Assembly: GCF_036781485.1 (NCBI RefSeq)
Contig: NZ_DAIQAX010000003.1
Span: 25,806 to 89,805 of the forward strand
Direction: 5' to 3'
Source of the DNA: Thermocrinis sp.
Lineage (GTDB): Bacteria > Aquificota > Aquificia > Aquificales > Aquificaceae
DNA: 64,000 nucleotides
Part shown: positions 26,361 to 36,640 of the stretch, piece after piece
Layout of the letters: each line of letters starts with the position of its first letter
Position numbering within the stretch: the first letter of the stretch is position 1
Translations under genes and position numbers: made by a program
Notes under the pieces: generated by a model
What the model was told of the DNA's origin: nothing
The model's database searches: none
Seen by the model: only the letters and a program-made list of their open reading frames with translations

Positions 26361-27221
26361 TCACACCGCAATTTTGATTTGTTCTTTGTTTAAACCAGTT
26401 TCAAAGCCCGATATGTAAAGACTAAGTAATCTTGCGCACTGGATTAACTCTTTTTTAAGAGACTCGTCCATTAGCTCCGCAGGATGACTAACGTAGAAAA
26501 TCACAAGTGCCCTTCCATGCTCCAACTTTACAGGCACAGAAAGTGCCATTTTATCGTAATCTACTAGCACCTCTTCAGTGGAATTATCGTTCAACTCTAG
26601 CACCTTAATTGCCTTTAGATTATACATTTCCTTAATCTCGGTAAGATACTCCTCTGGTGTCCCCTTGTCAAGCAATTTGAGTATCTCCATTAGCTTTTCC
26701 TTCTCCTTTTTTTCCTTTTCAAGGGAAAGTAAATCACGCTGGATTGAGCTGTAGGCACTTTTTAGTTTGACGATATATTTTCTCTCTTTTTGAAGACTTC
26801 TAAGAAGGTCAATGGAGGATGGGGATAAAGCTAAAGCAAGAACTAAGGGCGAAAATACAAGTCCCTTAAGCCCAAGGCTAAACCAGAGTAAGATCACAGC
26901 AGAGGGGACTGAAATTAACACCGATGTTAAACTTTTTGGAAAGGTATAAAGAGCTGGCACGAGTATTGAAAAGGCGCTCATAGGCTCCTTTGATAGAAAG
27001 ACCAGGGGAAAGATAAAAAAATAGTCAAAATAGTAGTTTATTTTTTTTAACCTCCAGGAGTAGAAGTGGGCAATCAAGGAGAGAGTTATATACATCGCAG
27101 AAAGGACTATCATAACTGCTTTTGTATTGTAGTCTGAAACATAAAACAGAGCGTAGGTTGTAAAAAAACAAAATAGTAAAAATCTTAAACCAGTTATCAG
27201 AAACAACTTGTTATTTAGCAC
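26361..27221 (-). CDS. Membrane protein with coiled coil and cytoplasmic sensor-like domain
   Basis: The 286-aa protein has about five or six hydrophobic segments in residues 1-135, a strongly charged coiled coil near 140-190 (SLEKEKKEKEKLMEILKLL), and a soluble C-terminal domain of about 95 residues with mixed strands, possibly GAF-like (VPVKLEHGRALVIFYVSHP). No kinase, cyclase or other output domain follows. It heads the operon with the TusA-DUF3343 gene. A membrane sensor is suggested by the layout only. Confidence 0.65.
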   Translation of the reverse strand: MLNNKLFLITGLRFLLFCFFTTYALFYVSDYNTKAVMIVLSAMYITLSLIAHFYSWRLKKINYYFDYFFIFPLVFLSKEPMSAFSILVPALYTFPKSLTSVLISVPSAVILLWFSLGLKGLVFSPLVLALALSPSSIDLLRSLQKERKYIVKLKSAYSSIQRDLLSLEKEKKEKEKLMEILKLLDKGTPEEYLTEIKEMYNLKAIKVLELNDNSTEEVLVDYDKMALSVPVKLEHGRALVIFYVSHPAELMDESLKKELIQCARLLSLYISGFETGLNKEQIKIAV

Positions 27222-27241
27222 GATTTTAATATTATAGACTT

Positions 27242-28159
27242 ATGGAGAGAAAAGTAAACATAAGTCTAATTTTGGAAAGTTTTCACAATTTAGAGAAGGC
27301 TTACGCAGACCTGAAAAAGCTTATTTCAATAGGTAAGGATGAGTTTGTGAATAACAAACTTGTCTGGGATAAAGTTAGAGTGGATTTTAACTTAGCCTTT
27401 GAGAGTTGCATGAGGCCATGCAGACATCTTTCTGTAGTTTATGGTTTAAAAACCACATCAAAGGACTGTTTGGTGAAGTTGGGTGAGTACTTAGGTTTTG
27501 AATATTTGGAAAACCTTCAAAATATCACAGATTTTTACTTTAAATACAGGGACCTAAAGGAAACGATGAACCCAGAAGAGCTGTATAACTTTTTAGAAAA
27601 AAACCTTCACGTGTTTAAGGAATACGCAAGGGCAGTGGTGGAGCACATAAAGGCAACTACAGGAAACGTGCTGTTGATAGACTTTGACCTTCTAAAGGAA
27701 AGGGCAAAGAATGTTAAGGACTCTGTTAAGAAGATAAACTTCGTGCTTTCGGTAGGATTGGAGAACTTTAAAAGAAAACCTATGTATTACGATAGAGTAA
27801 AGTATTTTTATCATGTAGCTTACGATTCTCTCTTTGACATATGCAAACACTTAGCACCAAAATTTGGAATAAAGAAGTTTGGGGATGACTGTCTTCTGAA
27901 AATGCTAGAGCACAGAATAATTTCGGAGGAACACAGGGATGTAATTATTAAGATGATAAAGCTTAAGAACAAGTTAATAAGTACATTTGATATACCTCAG
28001 GAAGAACTATACAGGGATTTAGGTGAACTAAAAGACCAGTTTGAACCAATTATGAAAGAGATATCCGCTTCTCTTAAAAACCTGATAGAAAAAGTTTCCT
28101 TAAGTCAAAAAAAACACCTAAAAAACAACCAAGAGAAAGAAAAGGACCAAAGGGAATAG
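27242..28159 (+). CDS. Orphan protein with two HepT/HEPN-like repeats
   Basis: The 305-aa protein contains two similar halves. RVDFNLAFESCMRPCRHLSV followed by YGLKTTSKDCLVKLGEYLGF (residues 48-90) aligns with RVKYFYHVAYDSLFDICKHL followed by FGIKKFGDDCLLKMLEHRII (residues 187-230). Each is preceded and followed by similar helices. The pattern fits HepT (DUF86) helical toxins, but the RNxxxH-type catalytic motif is replaced (KYRDLKET; KLKNKLIST), so RNase activity is doubtful. No MNT nucleotidyltransferase antitoxin is adjacent. The C-terminus is Lys/Gln/Glu-rich and overlaps pilD by 86 bases on the other strand. Confidence 0.6.
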   Translation: MERKVNISLILESFHNLEKAYADLKKLISIGKDEFVNNKLVWDKVRVDFNLAFESCMRPCRHLSVVYGLKTTSKDCLVKLGEYLGFEYLENLQNITDFYFKYRDLKETMNPEELYNFLEKNLHVFKEYARAVVEHIKATTGNVLLIDFDLLKERAKNVKDSVKKINFVLSVGLENFKRKPMYYDRVKYFYHVAYDSLFDICKHLAPKFGIKKFGDDCLLKMLEHRIISEEHRDVIIKMIKLKNKLISTFDIPQEELYRDLGELKDQFEPIMKEISASLKNLIEKVSLSQKKHLKNNQEKEKDQRE

Positions 28160-28823
28160 CAAAGCTTGCACTTTTGTTTTTTATCATGATGGGAAGGGCG
28201 TAAGCCAACCCAATAACACTTCCAAGAAAAACCGCACTAATCACGCCCCATACACCAGCCACGGACCCTATAAAAGCCATCAGCTCTACGTCCCCAAAAC
28301 CCAATCCTTCCATCTTTCTTATCTTTGTGTAGTAAAGGTATATAAGCAAGAAAGGCAAAGCACCAGATATTGCTCCTACAAAGCTTTCAAAAAGGCTAAA
28401 GTCAGGTCTAAAAACAGAAGTTATAAAGCCAAAAAGAACACCACCAAGTATTATTGGCTCTGGCATGCTGAAAGTATCCCAGTCTATCATGCTAAGAACA
28501 AGAAGTGCGGAAAAGAAGACATAAAAGACTAAGGCGGATAAACTGGTTCCCCAATTGTAATAACAAGCTACAGCCAAAAACCCACTTGCTACTTCAACTA
28601 AGGGATATCTCAAAGGTATTTTACTTTTGCAGTTTCTACATTTACCTTGCAGGACTATGTAAGAAACAATCGGTATGTTGTCATACCATTTTATGGGACT
28701 TTGACACTTTGGGCAGTGGGAGGGAGGACTGACGATAGATAAACCTCTTGGAATCCGATATATCAAAACATTGTAAAAACTTCCAAGCACTGAGCCAATC
28801 ACAAAAAGAAGAACGTAGACCAC
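28074..28823 (-). CDS. pilD: Type IV prepilin peptidase / N-methyltransferase
   Basis: The 249-aa membrane protein has the N-terminal VLGSFYNVLIYRIPRG, two zinc-type Cys pairs (CPKCQSP, CRNCKSK), and the aspartyl protease residues in IDWDTFSMP and LGFGDVELMAF. It cleaves and methylates type IV prepilin leaders at the membrane. GTG 28823 is the start. The last 28 codons overlap the end of the HepT-like gene on the other strand. Confidence 0.9.
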   Translation of the reverse strand: MVYVLLFVIGSVLGSFYNVLIYRIPRGLSIVSPPSHCPKCQSPIKWYDNIPIVSYIVLQGKCRNCKSKIPLRYPLVEVASGFLAVACYYNWGTSLSALVFYVFFSALLVLSMIDWDTFSMPEPIILGGVLFGFITSVFRPDFSLFESFVGAISGALPFLLIYLYYTKIRKMEGLGFGDVELMAFIGSVAGVWGVISAVFLGSVIGLAYALPIMIKNKSASFAIPFGPFLSLGCFLGVFFDLRKLFLSGF

Positions 28824-28854
28824 AACTTTATTTTAAAATATTATTACAGCACCC

Positions 28855-31149
28855 ATGGAAATCATAGATATCCCGATAGAAGAAGAAGTAAAGCAGTCTT
28901 ACATAGACTACGCAATGTCTGTTATTGTGGGGAGGGCAATACCGGATGTTAGGGATGGGCTAAAGCCTGTTCAAAGGCGCATTCTGTATGCTATGTATGA
29001 CATGGGGCTATTGCCTGATAAGAATTTTGTAAAAAGTGCAAGGATCGTTGGCACAGTTTTGGGATATTTTCATCCTCACGGTGATCAGGCAGTTTACGAA
29101 GCTCTTGTGAGAATGGCCCAGGACTTTGTTATGAACTATCCACTTATAGTAGGGCAGGGGAACTTTGGTTCCATTGACGGCGATCCACCCGCCGCAATGA
29201 GATACACGGAAGCCAAACTATCCAAGTATGCCCTTTTGATGCTTGAGGACATAGACAAGGATACAGTGGATTTTGTGCCGAACTTTGACGGTTCTGCGTT
29301 AGAGCCTCAGGTTTTGCCTTCTAAGTTTCCGAACCTTCTTTGTAATGGCACTTCCGGCATAGCCGTAGGTTTGGCTACCTCCATACCACCTCATAACCTA
29401 AAAGAGGTTGCCAAAGCTTTGATCCTTGTGGCCCAAAACCCAGATGTAGAGACAGAGCAAATAATGGAATACCTAAAAGGTCCTGACTTCCCCACGGGGG
29501 GAATAGTTGAGAACTATCAAGAGCTTATAGAGTTCTACAAAAGGGGTAAAGGACAGGTCAGAATTAGGGCAAAGGCGCACATAGAAAAGGTTTCTGGTGG
29601 TAGGGAGCAAATAGTCATAACAGAAATACCCTATCAGGTGAATAAGTCGGAGCTAATAAAAAGGATGGCAGAATTGGTAAAGGAAGGAAGGTTAAAAGAG
29701 ATATCGGACATAAGGGATGAATCAGACAAGGAAGGTCTCAGAATTGTAGTTGAACTCAAAAGGGAAGCAAAAGGTTCTGAAGTCCTGGAAAAGCTTTATA
29801 GATACACACAGCTTAGAAGAAACTTTCCCATAAACTTTGTGGTCCTCATAGACGGGGAACCAAGGCAGGTGGGGATAAAGGTATTACTTCAGGAGTTTAT
29901 ACGCCACAGACTGGAAGTCATATACAGAAGGTCAAAGTATTACTTAAAAAAGGCAGAGGAAAGACTCCACATAGTCAATGGTTTGATGATAGCCCTTTCT
30001 AATTTGGATCAAGTTATTCAGGATATTAGAACTTCCAAGGACGGAGTGGAGGCAAAAGAAAAGCTTATGAAAAATTATTCACTAACTGAAGTGCAGGCAA
30101 ACGCAGTGCTGGAACTCAGACTCCAGAGACTTACTTCCTTGGAAAGAAAGAAGTTAGAGGAAGAGGAAAAGGAATTAAGAGAAAAGATAGCCTACTACAG
30201 AAAACTGGTGGAGAGTGAGGAGGAGCGAGTAAAGCTCTTCATTGAGGAGACTTCCAAATTGGCTGAGTCTTTCCCAACAATCAGAAGGACGTTCGTGGAA
30301 GGAGTAGGTCAGGAGTCTAAGACAGGCAGTATAACAGTGGTAATATTCTCAGACGGAAGGGTACTACCTTTGGAAAACATAAAGAGCGGGGAAGTGATAA
30401 ACGTGCTGGAGGTACCCTTTGACGATGGGTTGTTTATGGTGTCTAACAGGGGCAAGGTGTACTGGATAGCAGGAGTTCAGGCTTTGCAGGGTAGCAGGGT
30501 GTCCTTCAAAGAGCCAGAAGAGAGAGTTATAGGTGCCTTTGTAAGATCCCAAGCCATGGACAGGCTACTTCTCGCTACAAGCAAAGGATACATAAAGAAA
30601 ATACCCTTGGTAGACTTTGAATACAAGGCTCAAGGAATAAGTGTGATAAAGCTAACGGACGATCAGGGAGAGGTGGTAAGGCTCATCCAATCTCCGGAAG
30701 AGGGAGAAGTTCTTTTCTTCACTAAGGAAGGGAAGGTGTTGAGGTTTCCAATCTTGGAAGTTTCTCCTACCACTGTGGGATCCAAAGGAGTGGCTGGCAT
30801 AAAGGTTGAAAGGGATGATGAAGTGGTGGGCCTAAGGGTCATAAGAGACGAGGACTTCTTGCTATTGATAACAGACAAGGGCAGGATAAAAAAGATAGAG
30901 GCAAGCAGGATACCAACCAAGAGTAGGGCAAGCAAGGGTGTAGGAGTCTTGGTTTTAATAAAAGAGGAGCTGGTAGATGTTATACCTGTAAAGAAAGAGG
31001 AGGAGATTGAAATTATGCTTGTTACTGCTGAGGGCTCTGTGTTTTACGACAGATTAAAGGAGGAAGAAATTCCAACGGGTAAATTTACACGAAGGTGGGG
31101 CATAGAAGGAGACAGATTAGTTAAAGTTGTTATAAAGAAACGTTTATAA
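28855..31149 (+). CDS. gyrA: Type IIA topoisomerase subunit A (GyrA/ParC-like)
   Basis: The 764-aa protein begins with [20 protein letters not shown] and has the active-site Tyr in [12 protein letters not shown] near residue 120. A C-terminal beta-pinwheel follows from about 495 (repeats such as TDKGRIKKI and [10 protein letters not shown]). I do not see the GyrA box (QRRGGxG) needed for DNA wrapping in classical gyrase. Type IIA topoisomerase of Aquifex aeolicus has been reported to act like topoisomerase IV, so the label gyrA is by homology only. It starts a run with tsf and pyrH. Confidence 0.9.
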   Translation: MEIIDIPIEEEVKQSYIDYAMSVIVGRAIPDVRDGLKPVQRRILYAMYDMGLLPDKNFVKSARIVGTVLGYFHPHGDQAVYEALVRMAQDFVMNYPLIVGQGNFGSIDGDPPAAMRYTEAKLSKYALLMLEDIDKDTVDFVPNFDGSALEPQVLPSKFPNLLCNGTSGIAVGLATSIPPHNLKEVAKALILVAQNPDVETEQIMEYLKGPDFPTGGIVENYQELIEFYKRGKGQVRIRAKAHIEKVSGGREQIVITEIPYQVNKSELIKRMAELVKEGRLKEISDIRDESDKEGLRIVVELKREAKGSEVLEKLYRYTQLRRNFPINFVVLIDGEPRQVGIKVLLQEFIRHRLEVIYRRSKYYLKKAEERLHIVNGLMIALSNLDQVIQDIRTSKDGVEAKEKLMKNYSLTEVQANAVLELRLQRLTSLERKKLEEEEKELREKIAYYRKLVESEEERVKLFIEETSKLAESFPTIRRTFVEGVGQESKTGSITVVIFSDGRVLPLENIKSGEVINVLEVPFDDGLFMVSNRGKVYWIAGVQALQGSRVSFKEPEERVIGAFVRSQAMDRLLLATSKGYIKKIPLVDFEYKAQGISVIKLTDDQGEVVRLIQSPEEGEVLFFTKEGKVLRFPILEVSPTTVGSKGVAGIKVERDDEVVGLRVIRDEDFLLLITDKGRIKKIEASRIPTKSRASKGVGVLVLIKEELVDVIPVKKEEEIEIMLVTAEGSVFYDRLKEEEIPTGKFTRRWGIEGDRLVKVVIKKRL

Positions 31150-31171
31150 TAATTCCTTTGAGGAGGAAAAG

Positions 31172-32035
31172 ATGATAAGCGCAGAGTTGGTAAAACAGCT
31201 AAGAGAAATAACCGGTGCGGGAATGTTGGAGTGTAAAAAAGCCTTGGAAGAAGCTCAAGGAGATATAGAAAAGGCCAAAGAAATACTTCGGATAAGAGGT
31301 CTTGCCAAGGCTGAAAAGAAGGCAGGAAGAGAGACAAAGGAAGGCATAATACAAACCTTTGTATCTGAAGACAGAAAGACAGGGGTGATAATAGAGCTAA
31401 ACTGCGAAACAGACTTTGTGGCAAAGAACGAAAAGTTCGTAGAGCTGGCTCTTAACCTGGCAAAGCACATAGCAAGCCTTCCTGAAAATGCCAACAAATC
31501 GGGAACCTTTGAAGATATTAGCCAGCAGACTTTCTTCGCCGACCCTTCCCAAAAGCTGGAAGAAGTTGTAAAGTCAGCCATATCAAAAATAGGAGAGAAC
31601 ATAAAGCTAAGTAGGTGGGTAAGGTTTGATGCGGAAGGCTACGTGCATGCTTACGTGCATGGAATAGGTAGAGTAGGTGTCCTGATGGAGTATAAAGCGG
31701 ATAGTCTTTCGGACGACATTTTGAGGCTTGCTCAGGATATTGTCCTTCAGATTGCGGCTATGAAGCCTGAATTCGTCAGCGTAGAGTCTGTCCCTTCGGA
31801 GGTGTTGGAAAGGGAAAGAAGAATATTGGCGGAGCAAACACGCCAAGAAGGAAAGCCAGAGAACATAATAGAGAAGATCGTGGAAGGTAAGCTCAAAAAG
31901 TTTTACCAAGAGAAAGTCCTCCTTGAACAGCCCTTCATAAAGGATGAGAAAAAAACAGTAAAGCAGTACATCTCAGAAACTGGTCTAAGCTTTGAGGTGG
32001 TGAGGTTTGCAAGGTTTGAAGTGGGCTCTGCTTGA
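31172..32035 (+). CDS. tsf: Elongation factor Ts
   Basis: The 287-aa protein has the N-terminal UBA-like domain [20 protein letters not shown], the EF-Tu-contact region [20 protein letters not shown] and a C-terminal helical tail. It exchanges GDP for GTP on EF-Tu. GAGGAGG precedes ATG. The usual upstream partner rpsB is absent; gyrA occupies that place. Its stop overlaps the pyrH start. Confidence 0.95.
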   Translation: MISAELVKQLREITGAGMLECKKALEEAQGDIEKAKEILRIRGLAKAEKKAGRETKEGIIQTFVSEDRKTGVIIELNCETDFVAKNEKFVELALNLAKHIASLPENANKSGTFEDISQQTFFADPSQKLEEVVKSAISKIGENIKLSRWVRFDAEGYVHAYVHGIGRVGVLMEYKADSLSDDILRLAQDIVLQIAAMKPEFVSVESVPSEVLERERRILAEQTRQEGKPENIIEKIVEGKLKKFYQEKVLLEQPFIKDEKKTVKQYISETGLSFEVVRFARFEVGSA

Positions 32036-32748
32036 TGGATCCCATATATAACAGAATCCTCTTAAAGCTGTCTGGAGAAGCCTTTGCAGGAAGTCAAAAC
32101 TACGGTATAGATCCAAATTTTCTGGAGTATATAACGGTAGAGATAAGCGATTTGGTAAAGGCTGGAGTTCAGGTAGCAGTTGTCATAGGGGGTGGAAACA
32201 TATTCAGGGGAATACAAGGTCTGGAAATAGGTATAGATAGAGCCACTGGAGATTACATGGGGATGCTTGCTACTGTGATAAACGCTTTGGCCTTGCAATC
32301 TGCTTTGGAAAAGCTTGCAGGCATACCAACTAGGGTGCTGTCTGCTTTGGAGATAAGACAGGTTGCAGAACCTTACATCAGAAGAAGGGCCATAAGGCAC
32401 TTAGAAAAAGGGAGGGTAGTTATCTTTGCCGCAGGCACAGGCAATCCTTTCTTTTCTACAGACACCGCCGGAGCACTCAGAGCGGTTGAGATCTCAGCCC
32501 AGCTTTTTATAAAAGCAACCAAGGTTGACGGCATATACACCGATGATCCTTTGAAAAATCCACAAGCAAAGTTCATAGACCAAATATCCTACCTTGACGC
32601 TATAAACATGGGACTAAGGATCATGGATCACACCGCTTTAACATTGTGTATGGAAAACAAGCTTCCCATCCTTGTGCTAAACATTAACAAACCCGGCAAC
32701 CTTTTAAGGGCTGTTATGGGTGAAAAGGTCGGTTCCTTGGTTAAGTAA
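32032..32748 (+). CDS. pyrH: Uridylate kinase
   Basis: The 238-aa amino-acid-kinase-fold enzyme has [39 protein letters not shown] and [20 protein letters not shown]. It phosphorylates UMP. It overlaps tsf by four bases. The last 45 bases overlap the end of the convergent acyl-activating fusion gene. Confidence 0.95.
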   Translation: MMDPIYNRILLKLSGEAFAGSQNYGIDPNFLEYITVEISDLVKAGVQVAVVIGGGNIFRGIQGLEIGIDRATGDYMGMLATVINALALQSALEKLAGIPTRVLSALEIRQVAEPYIRRRAIRHLEKGRVVIFAAGTGNPFFSTDTAGALRAVEISAQLFIKATKVDGIYTDDPLKNPQAKFIDQISYLDAINMGLRIMDHTALTLCMENKLPILVLNINKPGNLLRAVMGEKVGSLVK

Positions 32749-35220
32749 GCTTTCTACCTCTGCTCTTACCTCTTGCACCACATCCTCCAGGCTTTTACCT
32801 TCTGGATAAACCGGCTTTCCAAAGACTACTTTTATCTTTGTAGGTTTTGGAAATCTATCTCTTATGGACATAGACTGATAGGTGCCAACTATTGCTGTCG
32901 GAACAACTGGAACGTTTAACACACTGCTTAGAATAGCAAAGCCCTTTTTAAAAGGAAGAAGTCTTCCGTCCCTTGTCCTTGCACCTTCCGGAAAGATTAC
33001 CACTACTCTTTGAGTTTTCAAAAGCCATGCGGTCTTTTCCACAGACTCTTTAACCTTTTTCTGAAGGTCTATGGGCACCACATGTGCTAACTTTCCAAAA
33101 GTTGAGCTTATTGGATTTCTGAAATACTCTTCCGCTCCCAAAAAGTAGGTCTTACTTGCAATAGAGTGGGGTAGGGCACTTGCCAATACAAAACCATCCA
33201 AATAACTTGCGTGGTTTGGAGCGATTATAAAGGGTGGTTCGGGCAGGTTTTCCAATCCATAAACTTCCAGCCTGTTGTAAAGTCTGAAGAAAAGTTTCAG
33301 CAAAAAAAGACCTAAATTAAACACAGTGTGGTTGTGATAAGGAATGTAAGGGCTTGCGGACTTTATTATTTTCTCCCAATTTATCTCTTGTGGTTCAAAC
33401 TTCTGCCTCTTTTCCTTTACAAGATTTTCAAGCTCTTTTACAGTGGGATGGAGAGAGAGATCTTCTTCCCTTAAGGAAACTCCAAAGCTTGATTCTAAGA
33501 AGGCTAAAAGTTCTACCTTTGCCAAAGAGTCCAAGCCAAGGTCAAGCTCTATGTGTTCAAAACCTTTTACTTCTTTCCCGGAGAGCTTAGAAAGAAAGCT
33601 TGCTATTACCTTGCCCTCTTCTTCTAAAACTACCGTCGGTTCTTCCCTTTTCTTTTCTGTCTTTTCCAAGTTTCTGTATATTTCTGGGATCATAAACCTT
33701 CTTAGCTTTCCAAGACGGGTTTTTGGCAGTTCTTCAGAAGTCAGCTTAAAACCTTTTATCCTCTTCCAGTCGGGAAGCTCTCTATTGACTCTATCCACCA
33801 CTTCCCACTTTACGTATTCCTCAAGGTTCAGTATTTTCAGCTCCTTTGCCTTTTCAAAATCAGGATGAATCAAGGCATGAAGGCTCCCATCCACTTCCAG
33901 AACGCAAACCTCTTTAATAACAGGACTTCTTTTGGATATTAGTAATTCCAACTCCTCTGGGTTTACGTTTTTGCCTCCAGACAAGACTATAACCTCTTTT
34001 TTCCTTCCTGTTATGTATAGATAACCTTCCTGGTCTACGTATCCTAAGTCTCCGGTCAGAAGCCAACCTTGTTTGAAGGCTTTTTTAGTTTCCTCCTCCT
34101 TTTTATAGTAGCCCTGCATAACGTTTGCACCCTTTACCATAATTTCACCATCTTGATCTACCTTAACCTGAACTCCCTCTATAGGCAAACCTACTGAACC
34201 AAGCTTTATTTTGTCTGGAGGATTAAAACTAACTATAGGAGAGGTTTCCGTCAGGCCGTATCCTTCAAGGACCAAAAAACCCAAATTATCAAAGAACTTG
34301 GCAGTTTCTAAGGGAAGCTTTGCGCCACCGCTTACCATATACTTTAACCTTCCACCAAAGGTCTGATGGACCTTTTTAAAAATCAACTTTCTTAGCTTTC
34401 TGCCCAAAACTGGACTAACTCTAAGTAGGACCTTAGCCAAAGCGTTTTGTTCTATTTTTTCTTTAATCCTTTGGTGTAAAAGTTGATACAGCCTTGGCAC
34501 TCCTATTAGTATGCTGATAGGATGCTTTTGCAAGGTTTGCATCAGAGCTTCAGAGCTCAGCTTTTCTAAAAAGACTATAGTAGCACCCAAGTATATGGGC
34601 AAAAGCACAGAAACCACCAAAGGGTAAGAATGGTGGAAGGGAAGAATAGCCAAAGTGCTGTCTTCCTTTGAGGCTACCTTCAGGTGCTCTACGCCGAGGA
34701 TGTTTGAAACAATGTTTTTAAAACTTAGCATTACACCCTTTGGCTCTCCGGTGGTGCCAGAGGTGTAAAGGATCAACGCGGTATCGTGAAAGTGTCTGCG
34801 CATAACATGTTCAATGGGCTTTGGTGGTACAGCTCTGTCTAAGTTTATTACCTTAGTGTTTAAGTTTAAAGAAAGGAGAGCTTCCTTTAGGTGTTCTTCT
34901 GTTTTTTCGGAACACACCACCACACTGGGAGTTGTCTCCCTTAGTATGTATTCAAGGTCTTTTTTAGAGGACATAAAGTCTATTGGCACCCCTATCCCAC
35001 CCCTCTGCCAAAGGGCATAAAGGGCATATATCCACTCGGGCCTGTTCTCTGCAAGGATAACCACCCTATCACCCGGTAGAATGTCCATATAATTGGCATA
35101 CTCTTTTGTCTTTTCTATTAATTCAGAGTAGGATATTTCTTTCTCTTTGTATACAAGGGCAGTTTTTTTAAAATCCTTTGGTATTGGTAAAACGAGCTTG
35201 TTCTCTAAGTCTATCTGCAT
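32704..35220 (-). CDS. Fused acyl-activating enzyme, carrier domain and PlsC-type acyltransferase
   Basis: The 838-aa protein has three parts. Residues 1-520 are an AMP-forming ligase with [16 protein letters not shown] at 151-166, [10 protein letters not shown] and [20 protein letters not shown]. Around 540-620 is an ACP-like domain with the phosphopantetheine Ser in [16 protein letters not shown]. The C-terminal 200 residues are a 1-acylglycerol-phosphate-type acyltransferase with [10 protein letters not shown] and [17 protein letters not shown]. The layout suggests that a free fatty acid is activated, held on the built-in carrier and passed to a lyso-lipid, comparable to E. coli Aas with an added carrier. 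Start ATG overlaps the yajC stop (TAATG). Confidence 0.88.
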   Translation of the reverse strand: MQIDLENKLVLPIPKDFKKTALVYKEKEISYSELIEKTKEYANYMDILPGDRVVILAENRPEWIYALYALWQRGGIGVPIDFMSSKKDLEYILRETTPSVVVCSEKTEEHLKEALLSLNLNTKVINLDRAVPPKPIEHVMRRHFHDTALILYTSGTTGEPKGVMLSFKNIVSNILGVEHLKVASKEDSTLAILPFHHSYPLVVSVLLPIYLGATIVFLEKLSSEALMQTLQKHPISILIGVPRLYQLLHQRIKEKIEQNALAKVLLRVSPVLGRKLRKLIFKKVHQTFGGRLKYMVSGGAKLPLETAKFFDNLGFLVLEGYGLTETSPIVSFNPPDKIKLGSVGLPIEGVQVKVDQDGEIMVKGANVMQGYYKKEEETKKAFKQGWLLTGDLGYVDQEGYLYITGRKKEVIVLSGGKNVNPEELELLISKRSPVIKEVCVLEVDGSLHALIHPDFEKAKELKILNLEEYVKWEVVDRVNRELPDWKRIKGFKLTSEELPKTRLGKLRRFMIPEIYRNLEKTEKKREEPTVVLEEEGKVIASFLSKLSGKEVKGFEHIELDLGLDSLAKVELLAFLESSFGVSLREEDLSLHPTVKELENLVKEKRQKFEPQEINWEKIIKSASPYIPYHNHTVFNLGLFLLKLFFRLYNRLEVYGLENLPEPPFIIAPNHASYLDGFVLASALPHSIASKTYFLGAEEYFRNPISSTFGKLAHVVPIDLQKKVKESVEKTAWLLKTQRVVVIFPEGARTRDGRLLPFKKGFAILSSVLNVPVVPTAIVGTYQSMSIRDRFPKPTKIKVVFGKPVYPEGKSLEDVVQEVRAEVESLLNQGTDLFTHNSP

Positions 35221-35552
35221 TAAGATTTTTCTTCTTCTTTTTCTTTGTGATACCCGCTTATGTATTCTTTCAAAAGCGTAATTCGTGTGTTTGCATCAAC
35301 CTTTAAAGAAACTGTTTTGTCTCCAATTTCCACCACCGTTCCTATTATTCCCGAAGAGGTTACTACCCTATCCCCTTTCTTTAGCTTGGAGAGAAACTCC
35401 TGATGCTTTTTTCTTGCTTTTTGCTGTGGTCTTATAAGAAGAAAGTAAAACAAGGCAAACAGAAAGGCAAAGAAAAACAGCTGAAAAAGTAGTGCAGACC
35501 AAGGGCTTGAACCATGGGGGGCAGAACCTTGAGCAAAGGCAAACTCTATCAT
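35220..35552 (-). CDS. yajC: Sec translocon accessory protein YajC
   Basis: The 110-aa protein has one membrane helix (LFFFAFLFALFYFLLIRPQQ) followed by the conserved cytoplasmic domain FLSKLKKGDRVVTSSGIIG. YajC associates with SecDF-YidC. It directly follows the 141-aa orphan and precedes the acyltransferase fusion. secD and secF are not in the window. Confidence 0.93.
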   Translation of the reverse strand: MIEFAFAQGSAPHGSSPWSALLFQLFFFAFLFALFYFLLIRPQQKARKKHQEFLSKLKKGDRVVTSSGIIGTVVEIGDKTVSLKVDANTRITLLKEYISGYHKEKEEEKS

Positions 35553-35553
35553 A

Positions 35554-35979
35554 CTACTCCTCCTTTATGCTTTCTATTTTTTCTACAATACTTTTTTTAA
35601 AACTGTCGCTTAGGTCCTCTTTTGAGGAGAAAGTATAACTTCCTTCCTTTTCCAGGACTATTCCCACAAGCTTTAGCCCTTTTACTTCGGCCTCAAGTGT
35701 TTCCCTTGTGGTGCGGTCTAAGTATTTTTTTATACTTTCTTCGTCTGAAAAATTTACCTGCATATCTACGATGTTTATCTCTTCAGGATCTTCACAATCC
35801 TTTGAAAGGTAGAGATTATATACAGCATATTCTCCCGACTCTTGCCTTATCTTGCTAAAAAGCTCCTCTATATAAAGCCTTGTTTGATGCCTTATGCTCA
35901 TGGCTTTTATTTTATCATGGGCTATGTTCAAAGATCCCACAGACTCAACTGCTTTTGTAGTATTTGTATAATTTAACAT
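35554..35979 (-). CDS. Orphan protein upstream of yajC
   Basis: This 141-aa protein is not recognised. It is acidic, soluble and of mixed alpha/beta character (VYNLYLSKDCEDPEEINIVD, VKGLKLVGIVLEKEGSYTF). ATG 35979 has no visible ribosome site, and another ATG at codon 27 (35901) may be the true start. An IS end lies only 9 bases upstream of the first ATG, so the insertion probably changed its promoter or leader. It ends 1 base before yajC and is probably co-transcribed with it. Confidence 0.65.
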   Translation of the reverse strand: MLNYTNTTKAVESVGSLNIAHDKIKAMSIRHQTRLYIEELFSKIRQESGEYAVYNLYLSKDCEDPEEINIVDMQVNFSDEESIKKYLDRTTRETLEAEVKGLKLVGIVLEKEGSYTFSSKEDLSDSFKKSIVEKIESIKEE

Positions 35980-35988
35980 AAGATACGT

Positions 35989-36628
35989 CGGGTGAGAAAT
36001 TAGGGAAGGGGCAAAAATCTCTTGTTAAAAAGCTTTGGCGGGCAGAGAATTATAATACCCCCAAACCCCACCAAAGGGTGCTCTCTTTATATCCTTTCCT
36101 ACATCACCAACATGCCTGTCCTTAACCTCTCAATACAGTCTTGGCATCTATTCAGAAAAAGCAGAACAATGATCTTTGTAAAGCTAATACTTGGAAGCAA
36201 AGTAAAGCTTATAGTAGACGGCACTGTATTAAAGTAGAGTTTGAAGAGATTTACTATGGAGTGCTCCTAATGGTTTTATGTGATGAAAATCAAGTGGTGA
36301 TGGATGTTTGGTTTCATCCAGCCAGCTACAATGAAATAAAGTCTTTTAGGTTAAGGAAAAGCAAGAGCAGGTGGTTTAGGTTTTTGGTAGAGACTTTTTG
36401 AGTTATGGGCGATAGAGGTTATAGGGGCTGTGAGTTTGTGGAGGTTTGCGAAAAGAAAGAAGATAAAAGCTTAAGGCAGGCTGTAGAGGGAGTGAACTCA
36501 CAGATAAAGGCTTTCAATTCTGTTAGCAGGTGGAGAAAGGGAATAACCCTTTTGACTTACCTTTATGGTTATGCTATTGGTTATAGCTTTTTCAGGAAAA
36601 GTCATGTGCTTGGTTAATTTCTCACCCG
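35989..36628 (+). mobile_element. 640-bp insertion sequence, copy 2, with both ends and a 4-bp target duplication
   Basis: The ends are 14-bp inverted repeats, CGGGTGAGAAATTA at 35989-36002 and its complement at 36615-36628. ACGT flanks both sides (35985-35988 and 36629-36632) as a target-site duplication. The body carries a DDE transposase C-terminal half much like copy 1. At 640 bp it is shorter than typical autonomous elements of this kind, so it may be internally deleted. Confidence 0.88.
36022..36617 (+). pseudogene. Broken DDE transposase gene
   Basis: The frame encoding SKVKLIVDGTVLK (a probable first catalytic Asp) stops at 36235-36237. The next frame continues EFEEIYYGVLLMVLCDENQV and ends at a TGA after WFRFLVETF. 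The same frame resumes VMGDRGYRGCEFV and ends YAIGYSFFRKSHVLG. Copy 1 has Glu where this stop lies. One frameshift and one nonsense codon make an active product unlikely unless recoding occurs. Confidence 0.8.
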
Positions 36629-36640
36629 ACGTAAGGTGTT

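Noticed and set aside
27242..28159. Functional HepT/MntA toxin-antitoxin pair
   Set aside because: No nucleotidyltransferase gene is adjacent and the catalytic motif is degenerate in both repeats.
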